This document shows positions 21,608 through 31,306 of a stretch of DNA of 64,000 bases, in pieces; position 1 is the first letter of the stretch, and every line of letters starts with the position of its first letter. The notes beneath the pieces are model-generated. The model saw nothing but the letters and a program-made list of their open reading frames with translations, was not told the DNA's origin and did not search any database. The stretch covers positions 2,418,001 through 2,482,000 of the forward strand of contig NZ_JAZHOH010000001.1 in NCBI RefSeq assembly GCF_040419245.1. Reading direction: 5' to 3'. The translations under genes were made by a program, and so were the position numbers. This stretch comes from Ewingella sp. CoE-038-23 (GTDB taxonomy: Bacteria; Pseudomonadota; Gammaproteobacteria; Enterobacterales; Enterobacteriaceae).

Positions 21608-22369
21608 GTGCATTACCATCCAAAATCCGATCTGCTCAATCAACGCATCATTCTGGTCACTGGCGCAGGTGACGGCATTGGCCGCGAAGCCGCGCTGACC
21701 TATGCGCGCTTCGGCGCACAGCTGATTTTACTTGGCCGTACCGAAAGCAAACTGGCGAAAGTTCAGCAAGAGATCGCCGAGCGCGGTTACCGTCCGGCGC
21801 ACATTTATACTCTTGATCTGCTCACGGCCTCGCAGGCCGACTGCCAGCGCGTGGCTGACCAAATTGCTGAATGGGTGCCGCACCTCAACGGCGTGCTTCA
21901 CAACGCGGGCCTGCTGAGCGAAATCGTGCCGATGGCCGAGATTAAGCTCGAAGACTGGCACAACGTCATGCAGGTAAATGTGAATGCCACTTTCATGTTG
22001 ACCCAGTCACTGCTGCCTCTGCTGCTGAAAGCGCCGTCTTCGTCGCTGGTGTTTACCTCTTCCAGCGTCGGCCGCGAAGGCCGCAGCGGGTGGGGAGCCT
22101 ATGCGGTGTCTAAGTTCGCTACCGAGGGCATGATGCAGGTGCTGGCCGAAGAGTACAAACAGACCAACTTGCGGGTGAACTGCATCAATCCGGGCGGAAC
22201 GCGCACCAGTATGCGGGCATCTGCCTTCCCGGATGAGAACAGCGCCAAGCTGAAAACCCCGGCCGATATCATGCCGCTGTACCTCTATTTGATGGGTGAA
22301 GACAGCCGCCGTAAAACTGGCATCAGCTTCGACGCCCAGCCGGGGCGCAAAGCCGGTCCTGCGGAATAA
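21608..22369 (+). CDS. yciK: Short-chain dehydrogenase YciK
   Basis: NAD(P)-dependent short-chain dehydrogenase of 253 residues with unknown substrate. The cofactor motif TGAGDGIG and the catalytic Ser and Tyr-x3-Lys (SSSVGREGRSGWGAYAVSK) are all present. I chose the GTG at 21608 (peptide begins VHYHPKSDLLN, aligning with E. coli MHYQPKQDLLN), preceded by AGAGGA; the longer frame from 21548 adds 20 residues unlike the family. btuR begins 5 bases after the stop, so the two are one transcription unit. Confidence 0.93.
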   Translation: MHYHPKSDLLNQRIILVTGAGDGIGREAALTYARFGAQLILLGRTESKLAKVQQEIAERGYRPAHIYTLDLLTASQADCQRVADQIAEWVPHLNGVLHNAGLLSEIVPMAEIKLEDWHNVMQVNVNATFMLTQSLLPLLLKAPSSSLVFTSSSVGREGRSGWGAYAVSKFATEGMMQVLAEEYKQTNLRVNCINPGGTRTSMRASAFPDENSAKLKTPADIMPLYLYLMGEDSRRKTGISFDAQPGRKAGPAE

Positions 22370-22374
22370 ATGTC

Positions 22375-22965
22375 ATGAGCGAGGATCGCCACAAGCAGCG
22401 CCAACAGCGGCTTAAAGAGCAGGTTGATGCGCGGATTGAAGCCGCGCAGGAGCGGCGCGGCATTTTAATTGTCTTCACCGGCAACGGCAAAGGCAAAACA
22501 ACTGCCGCCTTTGGCACGGTGACTCGCGCCGTCGGCCATGGCCAGCGCGCGGCGGTGATTCAGTTCATCAAGGGCGAATGGCCAAACGGCGAGAAAAACC
22601 TGCTCGAGCCGCACGGCGTTGAGTTTCAGGTAATGGCCACCGGCTTCACCTGGGAGACGCAAAACAAAGAGACGGACACCCTCGCCTGTCAGGCCGTTTG
22701 GCAGCACGGCAAGCGTATGCTGGCCGACCAGTCTCTGGACTTAGTGGTGCTCGACGAGCTGACCTACATGGTCAGTTTTGGCTATCTCGACTTACAGGAA
22801 GTGATTGACGCGCTGAAAGCGAGGCCTGTGCATCAAACCGTGATTATTACCGGGCGTGGCTGCCACCGCGACCTGCTGGAATTGGCAGATACCGTCAGCG
22901 AATTGCGTCCGGTGAAGCATGCTTTCGACGCGGGAATTATGGCCCAGCAGGGTATCGACTGGTAG
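22375..22965 (+). CDS. btuR: Cob(I)yrinic acid a,c-diamide adenosyltransferase
   Basis: ATP:corrinoid adenosyltransferase of the BtuR/CobA type, 196 residues as in E. coli. It adds the 5'-deoxyadenosyl group to cob(I)alamin, giving coenzyme B12. The P-loop GNGKGKTTAA and the Walker-B-like LVVLDELTYMV are present. It is co-transcribed with yciK and ends at a terminator shared with rluB. No cobalamin riboswitch was seen upstream. Confidence 0.96.
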   Translation: MSEDRHKQRQQRLKEQVDARIEAAQERRGILIVFTGNGKGKTTAAFGTVTRAVGHGQRAAVIQFIKGEWPNGEKNLLEPHGVEFQVMATGFTWETQNKETDTLACQAVWQHGKRMLADQSLDLVVLDELTYMVSFGYLDLQEVIDALKARPVHQTVIITGRGCHRDLLELADTVSELRPVKHAFDAGIMAQQGIDW

Positions 22966-23004
22966 CCCCCCTTCTCTTATTAACTAACTCGCTGAATTAA
23001 GAAC

Positions 23005-23035
23005 AAAAAAACCGCAGTCAATGGCTGCGGTTTTT
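23005..23035. terminator. Bidirectional terminator between btuR and rluB
   Basis: AAAAACCGCAG and CTGCGGTTTTT form an 11-bp stem with loop TCAATGG. It serves both convergent genes. Confidence 0.92.
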
Positions 23036-23067
23036 CATTTATTGGCTACTAACTTATAAACTCATCG

Positions 23068-24414
23068 TTAGCTGCGTTTTGACGGCGTACCGCTACGACG
23101 GGCTGGGGCAACCTGAGTGTGGCGCTTCACGGCGCGACGGATCTGGTTAGCTTTCACACGGCGACGATCGCGCTCAACCGGCAATTTGCTGACGGTCTCT
23201 TCCGGCATATCCACCAGCGTGCGCAGGTAGTTAGTTTCCGGCAGATCCAGCTCTTTATAGCCACCGCGCGGCAAGCCTTTCGGCAAGGTCAGGTCGCCGT
23301 AGCGAACGCGGATCAGGCGGCTAACCTGCACGCCAACCGCTTCCCACAACCGGCGAACTTCGCGGTTGCGGCCTTCGGTCAGGGTCACGTTGTACCACTG
23401 GTTCAGACCCTCGCCACCTTGATACTTGATGGTGCGGAATGCCGCCGGGCCATCTTCAAGCTGCACACCACGACTCAGCTGTTTGATTTTTTCATCATCA
23501 ATCTGGCCGAATACGCGTACCGCGTACTCACGCTCAACTTCTCGGCTTGGGTGCATCAGGCGGTTCGCCAGCTCACCGTCGGTGGTGAACAACAGCAGAC
23601 CCGAGGTGTTAACGTCAAGACGCCCTACGGCAACCCAGCGTGAACCACGCATTTTTGGCAGACGGTCGAACACGGTCGGACGGCCTTCCGGGTCGCTGCG
23701 GGTGCACAACTCGCCTTCCGGCTTGTAGTAAGCCAGCACGCGGCAGACGGTGTCCTGAGACTCGATAATCGACAGCACGTGGCCATCAAGACGGATTTTG
23801 GTGCCCGCGTGCATTTCTACACGGTCGCCCAGAGTCGCAATCTTGCCGTCAACGCTGATACGGCCAGCCTGCAACATGGCTTCCACTTCGCGGCGTGAAC
23901 CGTGACCGGCGCGAGCCAGAATTTTTTGCAACTTTTCACTCTGGCCTTCGGTGGAGTCCAGCGCGTTCTTCGGCTTTTCGTATTTTGGTTCGTCGTCTTC
24001 GACTTCATCAGCCACATTTTTCAGCGCCGCAGGAGCCTTTGGCTTGGCTGCGTTACGTGAATTTTCAAAACGTGGCTTATCAGCACGCGCGCTGTCTGGA
24101 CGGCCTTTGCCAGCCGGACGCGCTTTTTCGATACGTGATTTTTCACCGCGCGGTTTCTCATTGCGCGGCTTTTCAATGCGTGAGTCATCACGACTGTTGT
24201 CTGAACGTGAACGGCCGCGTGATTGGTCTGAACGCGCTTTGTCAGTCTGTGGCTTGTCGCCACCGGCTTTTTTACCACGTGAATCACTGCGCGTTGACTC
24301 AGGGCGGCCTTTGGCTGCACCGGAATTTCTGCCGTTTTTTGGTTTGTCGGTGGCCGGACGGCCTGATTTGGATCTGTCGCCTGACGGCTTCTGGGAATTA
24401 AACTTCTCGCTCAT
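23068..24414 (-). CDS. rluB: 23S rRNA pseudouridine(2605) synthase with long charged N-terminal extension
   Basis: RluB makes pseudouridine 2605 in 23S rRNA. Residues from about 159 ([20 protein letters not shown], an S4-type RNA-binding domain) to the end match the whole E. coli enzyme, including the catalytic aspartate in [14 protein letters not shown]. The total of 448 residues exceeds the 291 of E. coli by about 157. The extra N-terminal part is low in complexity and rich in Arg, Lys, Ser, Asp and Glu, with recurring short units such as [13 protein letters not shown] and RSDNSR. It looks disordered and RNA-binding. The ATG at 24414 is the only good start upstream of the core. A structured leader lies upstream. 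Confidence 0.93.
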   Translation of the reverse strand: MSEKFNSQKPSGDRSKSGRPATDKPKNGRNSGAAKGRPESTRSDSRGKKAGGDKPQTDKARSDQSRGRSRSDNSRDDSRIEKPRNEKPRGEKSRIEKARPAGKGRPDSARADKPRFENSRNAAKPKAPAALKNVADEVEDDEPKYEKPKNALDSTEGQSEKLQKILARAGHGSRREVEAMLQAGRISVDGKIATLGDRVEMHAGTKIRLDGHVLSIIESQDTVCRVLAYYKPEGELCTRSDPEGRPTVFDRLPKMRGSRWVAVGRLDVNTSGLLLFTTDGELANRLMHPSREVEREYAVRVFGQIDDEKIKQLSRGVQLEDGPAAFRTIKYQGGEGLNQWYNVTLTEGRNREVRRLWEAVGVQVSRLIRVRYGDLTLPKGLPRGGYKELDLPETNYLRTLVDMPEETVSKLPVERDRRRVKANQIRRAVKRHTQVAPARRSGTPSKRS

Positions 24415-24754
24415 TGAGCAACCTCATTTGTCGCCTTCACAGGCGTCGGGGAGAGCCAGCAGCACAATGTGACCCATTGTCTGCCCGCCAGAATATATAT
24501 CGGTAATGTTTGTCTGACCTATTGAGAACGGGTTAATGGATAAAGTATTAACCCATAAATCGGTCAGCGGGCTGTCGCGGAATGCCTGATAAACAGGAAA
24601 GTCTCGTCATCGCGTTAACAGCATTGCTCAACATAACTCAGGATTGAAAAACAAAGAGTTATGAAAAGTCAGCCCGCCATTATACACATTTACCGTGCTT
24701 TTGTATCTATTAGCCGTCCACGGACTGGTTTAATTATAACCAAAAAATGCGCAA
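24415..24754 (-). promoter_or_regulatory. rluB upstream region with nested inverted repeats
   Basis: 340 bases without a gene. CTGACC (24514-24519) and GGTCAG (24562-24567) enclose a perfect 8-bp repeat GGGTTAAT/ATTAACCC (24530-24554). A second perfect 8-bp repeat, CATAACTC/GAGTTATG, is at 24632-24663. If transcribed toward rluB these would fold in its leader. No known riboswitch or leader class was recognised. Confidence 0.4.
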
Positions 24755-25375
24755 TTATCTGAACGGCGCGGGGTCACCGGCACCTTCACGCACCACTTCC
24801 GGCGTGGACTCGGTGAGGTCAACCACGGTGGTCGGCTGTTGGCCAATCGAACCGCCGTGAATAATCAAATCGACTACTTTCTCCAGACGGTCTTTGATGT
24901 CCTCTGGATCAGATTCGGCGAAGTCATTGCCCGGCAGCATCAGCGTAGTGGACATCAGTGGTTCGCCCAAGACATCTAGCAAGGCCAGTGCAATCGGGTT
25001 GGACGGCACGCGCAGGCCGATGGTTTTACGCTTCTCGCTCATCAGGCGGCGCGGCACTTCTTTGGTCGCCTTGAGGATGAAGGTGTAGTTACCCGGCGTG
25101 TTGTTTTTAATCAGGCGAAATGCCGTGTTATCGACATACGCATAGGTCGACAGCTCGGACAGGTCGCGGCACACCAGGGTGAAGTTGTGATTGCCATCGA
25201 GTTGGCGAATGCGGCAAATACGCTCCATGGCGTTTTTGTCTTCCAGACGGCAGCCCAGCGCATAGCCGGAATCCGTTGGGTAAACGATAACCGAGCCTTT
25301 ACGCAGCATTTCCACTGCTTGGTTAATCAGGCGCGGTTGCGGGTTCTCGGGGTGAATATAGAAAAATTGACTCAT
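24755..25375 (-). CDS. yciO: YciO, Sua5/YrdC/YciO-family protein
   Basis: A 206-residue member of the Sua5/YrdC fold, the family that makes threonylcarbamoyl-AMP for tRNA t6A; YciO itself has only a weak or distinct role. Conserved positions include VYPTDSGYALGCRLEDK and the C-terminal segment PTTVVDLTE. Length and sequence match E. coli YciO. It lies 15 bases downstream of rnm on the same strand, so the two are probably co-transcribed, as in E. coli. Confidence 0.93.
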   Translation of the reverse strand: MSQFFYIHPENPQPRLINQAVEMLRKGSVIVYPTDSGYALGCRLEDKNAMERICRIRQLDGNHNFTLVCRDLSELSTYAYVDNTAFRLIKNNTPGNYTFILKATKEVPRRLMSEKRKTIGLRVPSNPIALALLDVLGEPLMSTTLMLPGNDFAESDPEDIKDRLEKVVDLIIHGGSIGQQPTTVVDLTESTPEVVREGAGDPAPFR

Positions 25376-25390
25376 AATTCCCTTCTTAAC

Positions 25391-26287
25391 TCATTCTGTA
25401 ATGGTCGCGGTCTGGGTCCAGTCTTTCCACACAGGCTCGACACCCGCGGGCAGCCAGAGTTTGCGTCCCAGTTCTATCCACGAGCAGGGCTGATGGAAAT
25501 CAGATCCCTGCGATGCCAGTAAATTATAGTCTCTCGCGAAGGCGGCGAGCTGGGTGCGTTCATTTGGCCCCTGCTGACACTGCGCCACTTCCATCGCGTC
25601 TCCACCCTGCTCGGCAAAATAGGCCAGCAGCCGTTTTAACCATTTGGTGGAGAGGTCATAGCGCCCCGGATGGGCGACAACTGCCTGACCGCCGGACTGA
25701 TGAATTGCTGCAATTGCTTGTTCTATTGTACACCAGTGTGGCGGAACGTAGCCGGTCTTGCCCTTAGCGAGGTACTTTTTGAACACCTGCGCGATGGTGT
25801 CGCACTTACCGATTTCCACCAAATAGCGGGCGAAGTGGGCGCGGGTCACGGCGCCGTTTTGCGCCAGACGCAGCGCCCCTTCCCATGCCCCTTCAATGCG
25901 GGCTTTCTCTAAGCGGCGGCCCATTTCCTGTGCCCGTTCGATGCGCAATGAAGTCTGCAATGCCAGTAAATTCACCATCGCGGGGTGTGCCGGGTCGATG
26001 CCCAAACCCACAATATGGATTTCGTGATTTTCCCACAGGGTCGAGATTTCGACGCCGTTCACCAGATGCAGCGGCAAATTCAGCGCCGCAATGGCCTGCG
26101 CGGCGCGAGCAAGGCCGTCAGTGGTGTCGTGGTCGGTAATAGCCAGCACGCCGACTCGCATCTCTACCGCGCGGCTGACCAGCGCCTCGGGCGTTAAATA
26201 GCCGTCGGAGGCGGTGGTGTGGCTGTGCAAATCGTAGAGAGTGAAGGCGGAACCGAGCTCTGGCGTTTCTGTGGCAAGTAAAGTCAT
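25391..26287 (-). CDS. rnm: RNase AM / 3',5'-nucleoside bisphosphate phosphatase, PHP domain
   Basis: PHP-domain metal phosphoesterase (YciV, also called TrpH), 298 residues. Metal-binding motifs are visible: DLHSHTTASDG, AITDHDTTDG, and histidines in VVAHPGRYD and GSDFHQPCS. The E. coli enzyme removes phosphate from 3',5'-bisphosphonucleosides and trims 5' ends of ribosomal RNAs. It is divergent from the trp operon across a 262-base gap that holds the trp promoter and leader peptide. Confidence 0.93.
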   Translation of the reverse strand: MTLLATETPELGSAFTLYDLHSHTTASDGYLTPEALVSRAVEMRVGVLAITDHDTTDGLARAAQAIAALNLPLHLVNGVEISTLWENHEIHIVGLGIDPAHPAMVNLLALQTSLRIERAQEMGRRLEKARIEGAWEGALRLAQNGAVTRAHFARYLVEIGKCDTIAQVFKKYLAKGKTGYVPPHWCTIEQAIAAIHQSGGQAVVAHPGRYDLSTKWLKRLLAYFAEQGGDAMEVAQCQQGPNERTQLAAFARDYNLLASQGSDFHQPCSWIELGRKLWLPAGVEPVWKDWTQTATITE

Positions 26288-26448
26288 AAGGTAAGGGTTG
26301 TAAACCTGTTGCTGAAAGCGACGGTTATCATAACCCGTTAACCCTTTGCGGTTAACCCTATTGGCCTGAATCAGCCGAGATACTTGGGGATAGCGGCCAA
26401 AGCTTGGCTGCTAAATGGCAATTCCCGAGAGAAAGAGTAAAAAGAGGG

Positions 26449-26487
26449 TTGACTATCGCCTCACGAACTAGTTTACTAGTACGCAAG
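26449..26487 (+). promoter_or_regulatory. trp promoter and TrpR operator
   Basis: The -35 TTGACT (26449-26454) and -10 TTTACT (26472-26477) are 17 bases apart. Overlapping the -10 is the symmetric ACTAGT-TT-ACTAGT (26467-26480) within CGAACTAGTTTACTAGTACG, almost the same as the E. coli trp operator. TrpR with tryptophan would bind here and block initiation. Confidence 0.93.
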
Positions 26488-26549
26488 TTCACGGCATAAC
26501 GTGATAACCCTTTTATGCCCGATATATGAAATATGACGCAAGGTATCTG

Positions 26550-26615
26550 ATGATGAATATTTTAATGATTTCTGTACTCAGCTGGTGGCGCCACTTCCCT
26601 TCGCGGGCGGTGTGA
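26550..26615 (+). CDS. trpL: trp operon leader peptide
   Basis: A 21-codon frame, too short for routine gene calling, reading MMNILMISVLSWWRHFPSRAV (written here for identification by its core SWWRHF). Two tandem Trp codons at 26583-26588 sense charged tRNA-Trp. AAGG lies 6-9 bases before two adjacent ATGs. The peptide ends ahead of the attenuator hairpin, as required for ribosome-mediated attenuation. Confidence 0.92.
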   Translation: MMNILMISVLSWWRHFPSRAV

Positions 26616-26676
26616 TCACGCATTTCGGTTTACAGACCATGCAGATACCCGAAGCCCGCTGAACGCGGGCTTTTTT
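26603..26676 (+). terminator. trp attenuator with competing antiterminator
   Basis: GCCCGC (26654-26659) pairs with GCGGGC (26665-26670), followed by TTTTTT: the terminator. The same GCCCGC can pair with an earlier GCGGGC (26603-26608) at the end of the leader frame: the antiterminator. Stalling at the Trp codons would favour the second fold and allow read-through into trpE. Confidence 0.9.
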
Positions 26677-26722
26677 ATGGCCGTCTTCTTCACCATTTGG
26701 TAGAAAAATTTTAGGAACTATC

Positions 26723-28285
26723 ATGACAATTCAAAAACCTCGCTTAGAACTGCTGACAGTACAAGGAAGCTATCGTGGTGACCCGACGGCCATCTTCCAC
26801 CAGCTTTGCGGCGCTCGCCCGGCAACTCTGTTGCTCGAATCGGCGGACATCAGCAGCAAACAGAATCTGAAAAGCCTGCTGGTTATCGACAGCGCGCTGC
26901 GCATTACCGCCCTTGGCAACAAAGTTTCAGTACAGGCATTGACCCCGAACGGCGCGTCCCTGCTGCCGCTGATGGACGCAGCGCTGCCAAAGGACGTGCA
27001 GAATGAAGTGCGCCCAAACGGCCGCGAGCTGACCTTCCCGGCTATCGACCAGATGCAAGAAGAAGACGCCCGTCTGCGTTCACGTTCGGTGTTCGACGCT
27101 CTGCGCAGCATCCTCGATCTGGTGGAAACCCCGGAAGAGGAGCGCGAAGCCATGCTGCTCGGTGGACTGTTCGCTTACGACTTGGTTGCCGGTTTTGAAG
27201 ACCTGCCGCAGCTGCGCGCCGACCAGCGTTGCCCGGACTTCTGCTTCTACCTGTCCGAAACCTTACTGGTTCTCGATCACCAGAACCGCAGCAGCCGCCT
27301 GCAAGCCAGCCTGTTCACGCCAGATAGCGATGAAAAACAGCGCCTGCACGGCCGTCTGGAGCAGCTGCAACACCAGCTGCAATTACCGCCGCACGCCATC
27401 CCGCACCAAGACGTGACTGACATGCAGCTGAGCGTGAATCAGAGCGATGAAGAGTTCGGCGCGGTGGTTGAGAAGATGAAAGAAGGCATTCGCGCCGGGG
27501 AAATCTTCCAGGTAGTGCCTTCACGCCGTTTCTCCCTGCCTTGCCCTGCTCCGCTGGCGGCTTATGAAACGCTGAAAAACAACAACCCAAGCCCGTACAT
27601 GTTCTTCATGCAAGACAACGATTTCACCCTGTTCGGCGCATCGCCGGAAAGCGCGCTGAAATATGACGCGACCAACCGCCAGATTGAAATTTACCCGATT
27701 GCCGGGACTCGCCCGCGCGGTCGCCGTGCCGACGGTTCGCTGGATAACGATCTGGACAGCCGCATCGAGCTGGAAATGCGTACCGACCACAAAGAGCTGG
27801 CCGAGCACCTGATGCTGGTTGACCTGGCGCGTAACGACTTAGCGCGCATCTGTGAGCCGGGCAGTCGCTACGTGGCGGATTTGACCAAGGTTGACCGTTA
27901 CTCCTTCGTGATGCACTTGGTGTCTCGCGTCGTCGGCACCCTGCGCGCCGATTTGGACGTGCTGCACGCCTATCAGGCCGTCATGAACATGGGCACCCTG
28001 ACCGGCGCACCAAAAGTTCGCGCCATGCAGCTGATCGCCGGTTCTGAGAAAACCCGTCGCGGCAGCTACGGCGGCGCGGTGGGCTACTTCACGGCGCAGG
28101 GTGATTTGGATACCTGCATCGTGATCCGATCGGCCTATGTCGAAGACGGCATTGCCACCGTCCAGGCTGGCGGCGGCGTGGTGCTGGACTCCGTACCTCA
28201 AGCCGAAGCTGACGAAACCCGTAATAAAGCCCGCGCCGTGCTGCGTGCCATCGCCACTGCCCACAATGCCAAAGAGGTGTTCTAA
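26723..28285 (+). CDS. trpE: Anthranilate synthase component I
   Basis: Makes anthranilate from chorismate using ammonia supplied by TrpG; the first committed step to tryptophan. It has 520 residues. The N-terminal LLLESADI segment is the site of feedback inhibition by tryptophan. The catalytic chorismate-binding part includes [19 protein letters not shown] and [11 protein letters not shown]. The ATG at 26723 follows TTAGGA. It is the first structural gene of the operon and ends one base before trpG, so synthesis of the two subunits is coupled. Confidence 0.98.
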   Translation: MTIQKPRLELLTVQGSYRGDPTAIFHQLCGARPATLLLESADISSKQNLKSLLVIDSALRITALGNKVSVQALTPNGASLLPLMDAALPKDVQNEVRPNGRELTFPAIDQMQEEDARLRSRSVFDALRSILDLVETPEEEREAMLLGGLFAYDLVAGFEDLPQLRADQRCPDFCFYLSETLLVLDHQNRSSRLQASLFTPDSDEKQRLHGRLEQLQHQLQLPPHAIPHQDVTDMQLSVNQSDEEFGAVVEKMKEGIRAGEIFQVVPSRRFSLPCPAPLAAYETLKNNNPSPYMFFMQDNDFTLFGASPESALKYDATNRQIEIYPIAGTRPRGRRADGSLDNDLDSRIELEMRTDHKELAEHLMLVDLARNDLARICEPGSRYVADLTKVDRYSFVMHLVSRVVGTLRADLDVLHAYQAVMNMGTLTGAPKVRAMQLIAGSEKTRRGSYGGAVGYFTAQGDLDTCIVIRSAYVEDGIATVQAGGGVVLDSVPQAEADETRNKARAVLRAIATAHNAKEVF

Positions 28286-28286
28286 G

Positions 28287-28865
28287 ATGGCCGATATCTT
28301 ATTGATTGATAACGTAGATTCCTTCACCTACAACCTGGTGGACCAACTACGCTCCAGCGGCCACAACGTGGTGATTTACCGTAACCAGATCCCTGCTGAG
28401 GTGATTATCGAGAAACTCAGCCAGCTGGAAAAACCGGTGCTGATGCTCTCTCCGGGTCCGGGTGCGCCGTCTGAAGCAGGCTGCATGCCTGAACTGCTGA
28501 AACGCCTGCGCGGACAACTGCCGATTATCGGCATCTGTCTGGGGCATCAGGCGATTGTCGAAACCTACGGCGGCTATGTCGGTCAGGCTGGCGAGATCCT
28601 GCACGGTAAAGCCTCTTCTATCACTCATGACAACGAAGGCATGTTCGCCGGGATGAACAACCCGCTGCCGGTGGCTCGCTACCACTCACTGGTTGGCAGC
28701 CAGATCCCAGAAGGTCTGGTGGTCAATGCGCGCTACGGCGACATGGTGATGGCAGTGCGTCATGAAGAAGATCGCGTTTGCGGCTTCCAGTTCCACCCGG
28801 AATCAATTTTAACCTCTCAGGGCGCGCGTCTGCTGGAACAGACGCTGGCTTGGGCGTTGGCGTAA
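28287..28865 (+). CDS. trpG: Anthranilate synthase component II, glutamine amidotransferase
   Basis: Class I glutamine amidotransferase of 192 residues that passes ammonia to TrpE. The nucleophile is in GICLGHQAI and the His/Glu pair in FQFHPESI; the oxyanion-loop motif is [12 protein letters not shown]. It starts at 28287 (MADILLIDN), one base past the trpE stop; longer in-frame versions only run into trpE. It is a free-standing gene with its own stop, unlike the trpG-trpD fusion of E. coli and Salmonella, which places this organism in the Serratia/Yersinia group. Confidence 0.97.
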   Translation: MADILLIDNVDSFTYNLVDQLRSSGHNVVIYRNQIPAEVIIEKLSQLEKPVLMLSPGPGAPSEAGCMPELLKRLRGQLPIIGICLGHQAIVETYGGYVGQAGEILHGKASSITHDNEGMFAGMNNPLPVARYHSLVGSQIPEGLVVNARYGDMVMAVRHEEDRVCGFQFHPESILTSQGARLLEQTLAWALA

Positions 28866-28880
28866 GGTAAGGAGCCGATC

Positions 28881-29894
28881 ATGCAAAAACACACTATTTC
28901 CGGCATCCTCGAAAATCTGTATCGCGCCCAGGTGATGACACAGGAGGAGAGCCAGCAGCTGTTTACCGCCATTGTGAATGGTGAACTTGAACCCGCTCAG
29001 CTAGCCGCTGCGCTGATCAGTATGAAAGTGCGCGGCGAGCAACCGGCAGAAATCGCCGGGGCCGCTCAGGCACTGTTAGCCCACGCCGAGCCTTTCCCGC
29101 GCCCGGATTACGCTTTTGCTGACATCGTCGGCACCGGCGGCGACGGCACCAACAGCATCAATATTTCGACCGCCAGCGCCTTTGTGGCGGCGGCCTGTGG
29201 TATCCGCGTGGCGAAGCACGGCAACCGCAGCGTGTCGAGCCGCTCTGGCTCTTCCGACCTGCTGGCGGCCTTCGGCATCCAGTTAGATATGGCGGCGGAG
29301 AAATCCCGCGCCGCGCTGGACGATTTGGGCATCTGCTTCCTGTTCGCGCCGCAGTACCATACCGGTTTTCGCCACGCGATGCCGGTACGCAAGGCGCTGA
29401 AAACCCGCACTCTGTTCAACGTGCTGGGGCCGCTTATCAACCCTGCGCGTCCGCCGCTGGCGCTGATTGGCGTCTACAGCCCCGAGCTGGTGCGCCCAAT
29501 AGCTGAAACCCTGCGCACCTTGGGTTATCAACGTGCCGCCGTGGTTCACGGCGCCGGGATGGATGAAGTGGCGATCCACGCCGCGACGCAAGTGGCAGAG
29601 CTGAAAGATGGCGAAATCACCACGTATGAGCTGACGCCGCAGGACTTCGGTCTGGACAATTACCCTCTCGAAGCCCTGCTGGGCGGCGAGCCGGAAGAAA
29701 ATCGTGACATTCTGGCACGCTTGCTACAAGGTAAAGGCGACCCGGCGCACGAAGCCGCCGTGGCGGTAAACGTCGCCATGCTACTGCGACTTTTTGGGCA
29801 GGAAGATTTAAAGCAAAATGCGCAACAGGCGCTAGAAGTGATTCGCAGCGGAGCCGCCTATCAGCGCGTGACCGCACTGGCAGCAAGAGGATAA
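28881..29894 (+). CDS. trpD: Anthranilate phosphoribosyltransferase
   Basis: Transfers phosphoribose from PRPP to anthranilate. It has 337 residues with the [14 protein letters not shown] loop that binds PRPP and Mg, [15 protein letters not shown], and the anthranilate-site region around HAMPVRKAL. It begins 15 bases after trpG behind AAGGAG. It is separate from trpG, as in Serratia. Confidence 0.97.
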   Translation: MQKHTISGILENLYRAQVMTQEESQQLFTAIVNGELEPAQLAAALISMKVRGEQPAEIAGAAQALLAHAEPFPRPDYAFADIVGTGGDGTNSINISTASAFVAAACGIRVAKHGNRSVSSRSGSSDLLAAFGIQLDMAAEKSRAALDDLGICFLFAPQYHTGFRHAMPVRKALKTRTLFNVLGPLINPARPPLALIGVYSPELVRPIAETLRTLGYQRAAVVHGAGMDEVAIHAATQVAELKDGEITTYELTPQDFGLDNYPLEALLGGEPEENRDILARLLQGKGDPAHEAAVAVNVAMLLRLFGQEDLKQNAQQALEVIRSGAAYQRVTALAARG

Positions 29895-29897
29895 GTC

Positions 29898-31262
29898 ATG
29901 CAGAAGGAAACCGTGCTTAACAAGATTGTTGCTGATAAAGCAATTTGGGTTGCAGCACGTAAAGAACAGCAACCTCTGGCGAGTTTTCAAAACGAGATAA
30001 AGCCCAGCGAGCGCAACTTTTACGACGCACTGCAAGGAGCACGAACCGCGTTCATCCTTGAGTGCAAAAAGGCGTCCCCTTCCAAGGGCACCATTCGCGA
30101 GAACTTTGACCCGGTAGAGATTGCCGGCGTCTATAAAGAGCACGCGTCCGCCATCTCGGTGTTAACCGATGAGAAGTATTTTCAGGGCAGCTTTGATTTC
30201 CTGCCGCTGGTGAGCAACGCCGTGACGCAGCCGGTGTTGTGCAAAGACTTCATCATCGACCCTTATCAAATTTATCTGGCTCGCCATTATCAGGCGGATG
30301 CCATTTTGCTGATGCTCTCGGTGCTCAGCGACGAACAGTATGTCCAGCTGGCCGCCGTGGCGCACAGCCTGAAGCTGGGTATTTTGACCGAAGCCAGTAA
30401 TGAAGAAGAGTTAGACCGCGCCGTGCAGCTGAAAGCGCGCGTAGTGGGCATTAATAACCGTGACCTGCGCGACCTGTCGATTGACCTCGACCGCACTCGC
30501 CAGCTGGCACCGCGCGTGCCGCACGGCGTGACGGTGATCAGCGAATCAGGCATTAACACCTATGGTCAAATCCGCGAACTGAGCCGCTTCGCCAATGGTT
30601 TTCTGATTGGCAGCGCCCTGATGTCCGAACCTGACCTGAGCGCCGCAGTGCGCCGCGTCACCTTAGGCGATAATAAGGTCTGTGGCCTGACTCGTCCGCA
30701 GGACGCCTCGGTCGCCCATCAGGCGGGAGCCATTTACGGCGGATTGATCTTCGTCGAAGCCTCTCCGCGCTACGTCACGCTGGATAAAGCCCTCGACGTG
30801 CAGGCCGGCGCGCCGCTGAAATACGTCGGCGTGTTCCGCGACCATGCGCCAGGCAGCGTGGCCAACATCGCTAATAACTTACAGCTCGCCGCCGTTCAAC
30901 TTCACGGCAGCGAAGATCAAAGCTACATCGACAGCCTGCGCCCGCTTCTTCCGGCAGAGTGCCAGATTTGGAAAGCGCTGAGCGTCAAAGAGACCATGCC
31001 AGCGCGCGAACTGAATCAGGTTGACCGTTACGTGCTCGACAACGGCAAAGGCGGCACGGGCCAGCGTTTTGACTGGAGCAAGCTGGCCGGGCAAGACCTG
31101 AGCAACGTTTTATTAGCCGGTGGGCTAGGCGCAGATAACTGCGTTGAAGCCGCCCAGCTAGGCTGCGCGGGGCTGGATTTCAACTCCGGCGTTGAACGCG
31201 AGCCGGGCATCAAAGATGCTGACAAGATCACTGCGGTATTCCAGACGTTACGGGCTTATTAA
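29898..31262 (+). CDS. trpCF: Bifunctional indole-3-glycerol-phosphate synthase / phosphoribosylanthranilate isomerase
   Basis: Two fused TIM barrels in 454 residues, as in E. coli. The N-terminal part (about 1-255) is the indole-glycerol-phosphate synthase, with FILECKKASPSKG, LCKDFIID and SESGI. The C-terminal part (about 256-454) is the isomerase (TrpF), with VCGLTRPQDA and VLAGGLGADN. It starts 3 bases past the trpD stop, so translation is coupled. Confidence 0.98.
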   Translation: MQKETVLNKIVADKAIWVAARKEQQPLASFQNEIKPSERNFYDALQGARTAFILECKKASPSKGTIRENFDPVEIAGVYKEHASAISVLTDEKYFQGSFDFLPLVSNAVTQPVLCKDFIIDPYQIYLARHYQADAILLMLSVLSDEQYVQLAAVAHSLKLGILTEASNEEELDRAVQLKARVVGINNRDLRDLSIDLDRTRQLAPRVPHGVTVISESGINTYGQIRELSRFANGFLIGSALMSEPDLSAAVRRVTLGDNKVCGLTRPQDASVAHQAGAIYGGLIFVEASPRYVTLDKALDVQAGAPLKYVGVFRDHAPGSVANIANNLQLAAVQLHGSEDQSYIDSLRPLLPAECQIWKALSVKETMPARELNQVDRYVLDNGKGGTGQRFDWSKLAGQDLSNVLLAGGLGADNCVEAAQLGCAGLDFNSGVEREPGIKDADKITAVFQTLRAY

Positions 31263-31306
31263 TCTCCCCGTGACGATGAAAAAATTGACAGACAGGATGG
31301 AATAAC

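Noticed and set aside
21276..21623. 115-codon minus-strand open frame between sohB and yciK
   Set aside because: It overlaps the well-supported GTG start and ribosome site of yciK and has no family features.
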